A DNA stretch of 52,126 nucleotides from Burkholderiales bacterium. GTDB taxonomy: Bacteria; Pseudomonadota; Gammaproteobacteria; Burkholderiales; Burkholderiaceae_C. Where the stretch lies: positions 1 to 52,126 of the forward strand of contig JACPYV010000090.1 in assembly GCA_016195825.1 (NCBI GenBank), written 5' to 3'. The notes under the pieces were generated by a model. It saw nothing but the letters and a program-made list of their open reading frames with translations. It ran no database searches and was not told where the DNA came from. Shown here in pieces: positions 46,756 to 52,126 of the stretch (its first letter is position 1; every line of letters begins with the position of its first letter). The translations under genes and the position numbers were made by a program.

Positions 46756-47138
46756 GGGATCCGAAGGAGGCTGGGCGCGGCGCGGGGCACGCGGTTCTCT
46801 GGAGGCACCGCCCCTGGAGCAGGAGGCAGCGTGCGGACGGGCGGGATTCTACTTAGCCCCCTCGGTGTCGCGCCAAAAGACCGGCGGTCGCGCTGCGCGG
46901 ACGAGCGGAAACGGGCCTCGCAGCCGCTCGCACGGCGAGCGCTGCCGGCTGTCGAGTGCCCCCCAAGATTCGTGACATTGCGCACGCGCCACAGAGGGGG
47001 GTTGCAACAACTCGACACAGCTCGACAGCCAGCCAACAGGCTCCGTCGGCAGACTGATTTGCGGGTTCACGAGGGGCCCGAATCCATCGCCAACAGGGTC
47101 CTCAACGGGGGGCCCCCAGCGTCAAAGGCAGTCCGACA
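46756..47138. other. 383-bp gap between purL and the DUF5666 gene
   Basis: The gap should hold two divergent promoters. For purL a TAGAAT -10 element is visible on the - strand at 46846-46851 without a convincing -35. No coding region, RNA gene or clear riboswitch was recognised; the middle is GC-rich and structureless by eye. AGGAGG lies close to the purL ATG. Confidence 0.45.
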
Positions 47139-49295
47139 ATGAAACAACTCAAGCAACAACTGCAATGGGGCCTGTGCGCCCTGAGCTGTGCACTCAGCAC
47201 CGCCGTACTCGTCGCCTGCGGCGGCGGTGGCGGTGCTGCTGACACGGCCTCCCAGGCGCCCGCCACGCCGGCACCGACCTTGCCCGGCGCCAGCACGGCC
47301 GGCGTCGTCGACGGCACCATCACCGGTTTCGGCAGCGTCGTCATCGACGGGCAACGCTACGACGACAGTCTGGCCAAGGTCGCCTTCGCCAACCAGCCCG
47401 ACACGCAAACGGCCGGCACGCTGGGCGACCTGCACACCGGCATGCGCGTGCAGGCCACGCTGAAGGACGGCGTGCTGCAGAACATGCTCGTCAACTTCGC
47501 CCTCGTCGGTACGGTGGGCGCCGTGGACGGCACGGCCGGCACGCTGAGCGTGTTCGGCCAGACCATCAAGACGACCACGACCGGCCAATTGCCGACCGTG
47601 TTCGAAGGCTTCTCCGCCCTGTCGCAGCTCGCCGTGGGCGACCTCGTGAAGGTCAGCGGCACAGTGGCCAGCGATGGCAGCATCACGGCCACGCGCATCG
47701 AGCGCAAGGTCAAGGACGGCACCGAGCTGTTCCGCATCAGCGGCGCCGTGCAGGCCCTGGACACGACGGCCAAGACCTTCACCCTGGTTGGCAACACCAG
47801 CGTGACGGTGAGCTACGCCAACGCCAAGCTGCTGCCCACGGGCGCCGTCATTGAGAACGGCAAACTGGTCAGCGTCGTCTCTGCAAACGCCCCGGCTGCC
47901 AGCGGTGGCAAGACGGTGCTGAACGCCAGCGTCGTGGAGGTCAAGGCGCGCAAGCTGCAGGACTCGTCAGACACGACGGTGGGCGGCCCGATCAACGACT
48001 TCCAGAGCCTCGCCAGCCTGCGCATCGGCGACGTGCTGGTGGACGCCAGCACTGCCACGCTGAAGGAAGGCACCGTGGCCGCCGACGTGACCAACGGCGC
48101 CCAGGCCCAGGCGCATGGCACCGTGAAGGACGGTGTCATGAAGGCCGACTGGCTGCGCGTGTTCAAAAACGACACGGCCATCAAGGCGCTGCTGATCGGC
48201 CAGATCACCGACTACGTGTCGCTGGCCAACTTCACGCTGCGCGGCACCGTGGTCGACGCCAGTGCGGCCAAGTTCACCAAGGGCAGCGCGGCCGACGTGG
48301 CCGCCGGCGCCTGGGTGCAGGTGTCGGGCCAGTTGACCCCGGCCGGCGTGAAGGCCACCGAGATCGCCGTGCAACCGCCGCCGGCTGACAAGCCGCAGCG
48401 CCTGGCCGGTGCCATCAGCGCCGTGGACGCCACGGCCAAGAGCTTCACGCTGCTGGGCACCACGGTGAAGTGGAGCGACACGACCAAGGTCAGCCCCGAC
48501 GGCAAGTCCCTGGCCAACCTGGCCGCGGGTGTGGCGGTCACGGTCGAGGGTACCTACTCGGCCACGACCGGCGTCTTCACGGCAACCAGCGTGACCGTCG
48601 TCAACACGACCGGCGTGGTCAAGACCATCGGCTTCTCGGGCATCGCCTTCAACGTGACGGACACCAGCCTGCAGATCGGCAGCTACACGGTGCTCATCAC
48701 GCCCAACACGCTGCTGCAGCCGGCGGGCACCAAGCTGGCCGACCTCGTCAACGGCTCGCGCCTGAGCGTGAAGGTCAGCGTCAGCGGCAGTGACGGCAGT
48801 CTCAAGCTGACGGCTATCAGCATCGAGCTGCAGAAGCCCGAGAAGGACGACGCCGGCAACGAGTACGTCTATCTGGCAGGCCTGGTGGGCGACTTCGTCA
48901 GCAGCGCGGACTTCAAGGTCGGCAGCCAGAAGGTGGACGCCTCCGCCAGCACCGTGAAGTTCATCGACGGCGACGCGACCAAGCTTGGCAATGGCGTCAA
49001 GGTCGAGATCAAGGGCAGCGTGAAAGACGGCGTGCTGATCGCCAAGCGCTGGGCGGGCCGCACGCAGGGCAGCGGGAAAGTACGGACGGCGGCGGAGGCC
49101 GCACGGGTTAGGATAGCGCTATCCAATCGCACCGATGAGACGCACCGGTGGTCCGACTCCTCCTCCGCTGCCTGCTTCCATGACTCACCCCGATCCCGCT
49201 TCCCTCGTCGTCATGGGCGTCGCCGGCAGTGGCAAATCCACGCTGACGGCCGCAGTGGCCGAGCGCCTGGGCCGGGGCTGGCTGGAGGGCGATGA
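47139..49295 (+). CDS. DUF5666 repeat lipoprotein
   Basis: A 718-aa open frame. Signal peptide and lipobox VLVAC are followed by a Gly-rich stretch (GGGGGAAD). From about residue 55 on come repeated OB-fold-like DUF5666 modules, each of the form G-x-V-x-x-(F/V)-D, then V-x-x-G-x-x-V-x-V-x-G (for example VVDGTITGFGSVVIDG, ITDYVSLANFTLRGTVVDA, LVGDFVSSADFKVGSQKVD). Function unknown; likely periplasmic. The final ~75 residues (after VLIAKRWAGR) lose this pattern and overlap gntK by 116 nt out of frame, so the real stop may have been lost; the true end is uncertain and may be near 49065. Confidence 0.82.
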   Translation: MKQLKQQLQWGLCALSCALSTAVLVACGGGGGAADTASQAPATPAPTLPGASTAGVVDGTITGFGSVVIDGQRYDDSLAKVAFANQPDTQTAGTLGDLHTGMRVQATLKDGVLQNMLVNFALVGTVGAVDGTAGTLSVFGQTIKTTTTGQLPTVFEGFSALSQLAVGDLVKVSGTVASDGSITATRIERKVKDGTELFRISGAVQALDTTAKTFTLVGNTSVTVSYANAKLLPTGAVIENGKLVSVVSANAPAASGGKTVLNASVVEVKARKLQDSSDTTVGGPINDFQSLASLRIGDVLVDASTATLKEGTVAADVTNGAQAQAHGTVKDGVMKADWLRVFKNDTAIKALLIGQITDYVSLANFTLRGTVVDASAAKFTKGSAADVAAGAWVQVSGQLTPAGVKATEIAVQPPPADKPQRLAGAISAVDATAKSFTLLGTTVKWSDTTKVSPDGKSLANLAAGVAVTVEGTYSATTGVFTATSVTVVNTTGVVKTIGFSGIAFNVTDTSLQIGSYTVLITPNTLLQPAGTKLADLVNGSRLSVKVSVSGSDGSLKLTAISIELQKPEKDDAGNEYVYLAGLVGDFVSSADFKVGSQKVDASASTVKFIDGDATKLGNGVKVEIKGSVKDGVLIAKRWAGRTQGSGKVRTAAEAARVRIALSNRTDETHRWSDSSSAACFHDSPRSRFPRRHGRRRQWQIHADGRSGRAPGPGLAGGR
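49111..49124. promoter_or_regulatory. LacI-family-type operator GGATAGCGCTATCC
   Basis: A perfect 14-bp palindrome with an AGCGCT core, which is the usual core of LacI/GalR operators, 55 bp upstream of the gluconokinase gene. It lies within the out-of-frame tail of the DUF5666 reading frame. No LacI gene is within the window. Confidence 0.65.
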
Positions 49296-49686
49296 GTTCC
49301 ACAGCGAGTCCAACCGCCGCAAGATGGCCCAGGGCGAGCCGCTGACCGATGAAGACCGCGCCAGCTGGCTGGCCAGCGTCTGCGAGCAACTGCGCCGGCA
49401 GCCGGGCGCGCTGGCCGCCTGCTCGGCACTCAAGCGCGCCTACCGCGCCCAGCTCCGCCAGGCCTCGCCAGGACTGCGCTTCGTCTTCCTGGACATCGCC
49501 AAGGCCGAGGCCAGCCGGCGGGTGTCAGCGCGCTCGGCGCACTTTTTTGCGGCCAGCCTGATGGACAGCCAGTTCGAAACGCTGGAGTCGCCCGTCGGCG
49601 AGGCCGGCGTGCTGCACCTGGACGCGCTGCAGCCGCTGAGCGCGTTGCAGGCCCGGGTGTGCGATTGGCTGAGCCAGCCGCGATGA
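49180..49686 (+). CDS. gntK: Gluconokinase
   Basis: A 168-aa kinase of the P-loop gluconokinase type: VVMGVAGSGKST (P-loop), LEGDEFHSESNRRKMAQGEPLTDEDRASWL (substrate-binding), ALKRAYRAQLR, and SAHFFAASLMDSQFETLE. It phosphorylates gluconate to 6-phosphogluconate for the pentose phosphate or Entner-Doudoroff route. In this operon gluconate would come from cellobionate phosphorolysis. The stop overlaps the start of the transporter gene (ATGA). Confidence 0.94.
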   Translation: MTHPDPASLVVMGVAGSGKSTLTAAVAERLGRGWLEGDEFHSESNRRKMAQGEPLTDEDRASWLASVCEQLRRQPGALAACSALKRAYRAQLRQASPGLRFVFLDIAKAEASRRVSARSAHFFAASLMDSQFETLESPVGEAGVLHLDALQPLSALQARVCDWLSQPR

Positions 49687-51038
49687 CCGCACCGAAGCTG
49701 ACCCGGCGCGAGATCGTCGGCTACGGCCTGGGCGACATGGGGTTCAACTTCTACTGGACCAACATTTCGACCTTCCTGCTGATCTTCTACACCGACGTGT
49801 TCGGCATCACGGCGGGCGCGGCGGCAACCATGCTGTTCGTCGTCAAGATCTTCAACGCCTTCACTGACCCCATGATCGGCGCCTTCGCCGACCGCACGCA
49901 GACGCGCTGGGGCAAGTTCCGCCCCTACTTGCTGTTCATGCCCGTGCCGCTGGCGGTGATCGCCGTGCTGACTTACTCCACGCCCGACTTCGGCCCCACG
50001 GGCAAGCTGGTCTGGGCTTACGTGACCTACCTGCTGCTGATGACGGTCTACACCAGCGTCAACCTGCCCTACAGCGCCTTGTCCGGCGTGATCTCAGGCG
50101 ACGCGAAGGAGCGCAACGCGGTCAACGCCGCGCGCTTTGTGGCGGGCTTCGCGGGCGGCACCCTGGTCACGGCCGCGTCGCCGCGGCTGGTGGCCTGGTT
50201 CGGCGGCAACGACCACGCGCTGGGCTGGACGCTGACCATGGCGTTCTGGGGCACGGCCGCAGCGCTGATCTTCGCCTTTACCTTCCGCGCGACGACCGAG
50301 CGCGTGCAGCCGGCGCAGGCCGCGCCGTCCAGCGTGCGCCAGGACCTCGCCGACCTGCGCAGCAACCTGCCGTGGATCCTGCTGTTCTTCCTCGCGCTCA
50401 TCATCATGCTCAGCATCACGCTGCGCATGACCAGCGCGGCCTACTACTTCAAGTACGTGGTCAACCGCCCCGACCTGCTGGCCACCTTCATGCCGGCCTA
50501 CCTGCTGGCCGCGGCGGCCGGCACGGCGTGCACGCCCCTGCTCACGCGCTTCATTGACAAACGCAAGCTGCTGATCGCGCTGATGTTGGCCTCCACCGGG
50601 CTGTCGACAGCCTTCCTGTTCGTGCCCAGCAACCAGATCGCGCTGATGTACGCGCTACAGATCGCGCTGGGCCTGTGCCTGGGACCGAAGTCGCCGCTGT
50701 CCTTTGCCATGCTGGCCGACTCGGCCGACTACAACGAATGGCGCAACGGCCGCCGGGCCACCGGCATGACGTTCGCGGCCAGCTCGTTCGCGCAAAAGCT
50801 CGGCACGGCGGTCGCGGTCGGCGTTATCGGCACGCTGTTCTCGGCGCTGGGCTACGTGCCCAACGTCGCGCAGTCGACCGAGTCCCAGGCCGGCATCGTC
50901 TGGCTCATGTCGGTGATCCCGGCGGGCTTCACGCTGCTGGCCGCGGCCCTGATGTTGTTCTACACACTGGACAACCCCACCATGGCGCGCATCCAGGCCG
51001 ACCTGGCCGCGCGCAAGTCCTCCGCTTCACTGCCCTGA
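49683..51038 (+). CDS. GPH-family sugar:cation symporter (MelB-like MFS)
   Basis: A 451-aa, 12-helix protein: [19 protein letters not shown] is the GPH N-terminus, [24 protein letters not shown] the loop between helices 2 and 3, [26 protein letters not shown] the helix-4/5 region. MelB and xyloside transporters are relatives. Flanked by gluconokinase and a GH94 phosphorylase, it probably carries a disaccharide acid such as cellobionate. Translationally coupled to gntK. Confidence 0.9.
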   Translation: MTAPKLTRREIVGYGLGDMGFNFYWTNISTFLLIFYTDVFGITAGAAATMLFVVKIFNAFTDPMIGAFADRTQTRWGKFRPYLLFMPVPLAVIAVLTYSTPDFGPTGKLVWAYVTYLLLMTVYTSVNLPYSALSGVISGDAKERNAVNAARFVAGFAGGTLVTAASPRLVAWFGGNDHALGWTLTMAFWGTAAALIFAFTFRATTERVQPAQAAPSSVRQDLADLRSNLPWILLFFLALIIMLSITLRMTSAAYYFKYVVNRPDLLATFMPAYLLAAAAGTACTPLLTRFIDKRKLLIALMLASTGLSTAFLFVPSNQIALMYALQIALGLCLGPKSPLSFAMLADSADYNEWRNGRRATGMTFAASSFAQKLGTAVAVGVIGTLFSALGYVPNVAQSTESQAGIVWLMSVIPAGFTLLAAALMLFYTLDNPTMARIQADLAARKSSASLP

Positions 51039-51043
51039 AAACC

Positions 51044-52126
51044 ATGTTGCGTCACCTCGATGGCGGCGAGCGCTGCAAGCTCACCAGCCCCACCGCCCTG
51101 CCCCAGGCCGGCGGCTTCCTGTGGAACCGCCGCATGATGATCCAGGTCACCTGCCGCGGCTACGCCACCGCGCAGTTCATGCAGCCCGAGCCGGCCAAGT
51201 ATGCGCACGCGCCCAATCTGGAGGCCAAGAGCTTCATGCAGCCGGAGCAGGCCTACTACGCCCACCACCCTGGCCGCTTCGTCTACGTGAAGGACGAGGA
51301 CACCGGCGAGCTGTTCTCGGCGCCATACGAACCGGTGCGTGCGCCGGTCGACGGCTTCAGCTTCGTCGTCGGCCGGCACGACCTGAGCTGGACGGTGGAG
51401 CACCTGGGCTTGCGCGTGGAGATGGCACTGGGCCTGCCGACCGACGACGTCGTGGAGCTTTGGGAGCTGCGCATCACCAACCTCTCGGGTCGGCCGCGGC
51501 ACCTCAGCGTGGTGCCGTACTTTCCCATCGGCAACATGTCGTGGATGAACCAGTCGGCCGAGTGGCGCGCCGACCTTGGCGGCATCGTGGCCAGCAGCGT
51601 CACGCCCTACCAGAAGGTGACGGACTACTTCAAGAACCTTCAACTCAAGGACAAGACCTACTTCCTGTGCGAGCGCACGCCCATCGCCTGGGAGGCAGGT
51701 CAGGCCGCGTTCGAAGGAGAAGGCGGCCTGCACAACCCGAGCGCGCTGCAGGCCGGACAGCTGGCCGGCGGAGATGCCCGCTACGAAACACCCGCCGCCT
51801 GCGTGCAGTACCGGCTGGCCTTGCCGCCCGGCCAGGGCGAGGTCTACCGCTTCCTCTTCGGCCCTGCGCTGGACGATGCTGAGATCGCGCAGGCGCGCCA
51901 GACCTACCTCAGCGAGGCAGGCTTTGCCCGCGCCCGCACCGCCTACGCCGACTACATCGACGGTGGCCGGGGCTGCCTTCGCATCACGACGCCCGACGCC
52001 GACTTCGACCGCTTCGTCAACCACTGGCTGCCCCGCCAGGTCTTCTATCACGGCGACGTCAACCGGCTCAGCACCGACCCGCAGACACGCAACTACCTGC
52101 AGGACAACCTCGGCATGGCCTACATC
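51044..52126 (+). CDS. GH94 phosphorylase, probable cellobionic acid phosphorylase (3' partial)
   Basis: The open frame starts at ATG 51044 and runs 361 codons to the window end. The N-domain [61 protein letters not shown] and [19 protein letters not shown] match GH94 (beta-sandwich, then the start of the catalytic (alpha/alpha)6 barrel; the Asp in LQDN is the probable general acid). Cellobionic acid phosphorylase yields alpha-glucose 1-phosphate and gluconate from cellobionate plus phosphate, and the product gluconate suits the gntK in the operon. Without the remaining part, cellobiose or other specificity cannot be excluded. The barrel rest lies beyond the window. Confidence 0.85.
   Translation, partial: MLRHLDGGERCKLTSPTALPQAGGFLWNRRMMIQVTCRGYATAQFMQPEPAKYAHAPNLEAKSFMQPEQAYYAHHPGRFVYVKDEDTGELFSAPYEPVRAPVDGFSFVVGRHDLSWTVEHLGLRVEMALGLPTDDVVELWELRITNLSGRPRHLSVVPYFPIGNMSWMNQSAEWRADLGGIVASSVTPYQKVTDYFKNLQLKDKTYFLCERTPIAWEAGQAAFEGEGGLHNPSALQAGQLAGGDARYETPAACVQYRLALPPGQGEVYRFLFGPALDDAEIAQARQTYLSEAGFARARTAYADYIDGGRGCLRITTPDADFDRFVNHWLPRQVFYHGDVNRLSTDPQTRNYLQDNLGMAYI

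Noticed and set aside
50960..52051. Minus-strand frame opposite the GH94 gene
   Set aside because: No motifs; the + strand frame from 51044 reads as GH94 without a stop to the window end.

Overview
The window is GC-rich, densely packed bacterial DNA. The gene content points to a betaproteobacterium of the order Burkholderiales, most likely the Rubrivivax-Leptothrix-Roseateles-Sphaerotilus group. Pointers are a cyo quinol oxidase operon with a RegB/RegA redox regulator, a PEP-CTERM protein behind a sigma-54-like promoter, DUF2917, DUF4124 and DUF5666 proteins, a long single-chain PurL, and a cellobionate-use operon. The taxonomy is inferred from content; no rRNA or tRNA gene was seen.

Region 1 (about 1-17000) is the most unusual part. 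It reads as one dedicated system for making, decorating and exporting a repeat-built surface protein. A secreted protein, cut by the left window edge, consists of at least 59 tandem eight-residue units (consensus near L-T/S-T/S-x-Q-I-x-A) and ends in a calcium-binding-type C-terminal domain. Downstream on the + strand are a sugar ketoisomerase/acyltransferase fusion, a PLP sugar aminotransferase, a family 2 glycosyltransferase and an acyltransferase, a set that fits making and transferring an acylated 3-amino-3,6-dideoxyhexose. Converging from the - strand are a TPR-GT41 (SPINDLY/OGT-like) protein glycosyltransferase, a complete type I secretion system (ABC ATPase, HlyD-type adaptor, TolC-type outer membrane protein) and a tightly coupled five-gene set (methyltransferase, acyl carrier protein, acyl-AMP ligase, ketoreductase, hexapeptide acyltransferase). 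The working model is that the octad array is exported by the type I system and decorated on its Thr/Ser-rich units with an acyl-modified deoxyamino sugar.

Region 2 (17000-29700) is mostly housekeeping and accessory genes: a DUF1993 protein, a D-2-hydroxyacid dehydrogenase, a split chromate transporter, upp, rlmB, a polysaccharide deacetylase, a DUF1624-like membrane protein, a DUF4124 protein, an orphan IS630-like winged-helix protein, a PEP-CTERM protein, a trypsin-like protease whose signal peptide is out of frame across a nine-C tract, a second frameshifted small gene, a YebC-family protein, and a LysR regulator divergent from DUF2917 and GNAT genes.

Region 3 (29700-42800) opens with a YjjJ-type HTH-HipA kinase behind an AT-rich promoter with repeated operator-like boxes, followed by an alpha/beta hydrolase and a luciferase-like monooxygenase. 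Next comes a cyoABCD-surf1-regB-regA operon, read leftward, whose promoter region carries an FNR/Anr-type box and is shared with a divergent MFS transporter. A GST-ArsR-AHSA1 operon with an inverted-repeat operator closes the region.

Region 4 (42800-52126) holds purL, a DUF5666 lipoprotein, and a gluconokinase/GPH symporter/GH94 phosphorylase operon behind a LacI-type palindrome. The operon fits uptake and phosphorolysis of cellobionic acid; its last gene runs off the right edge.
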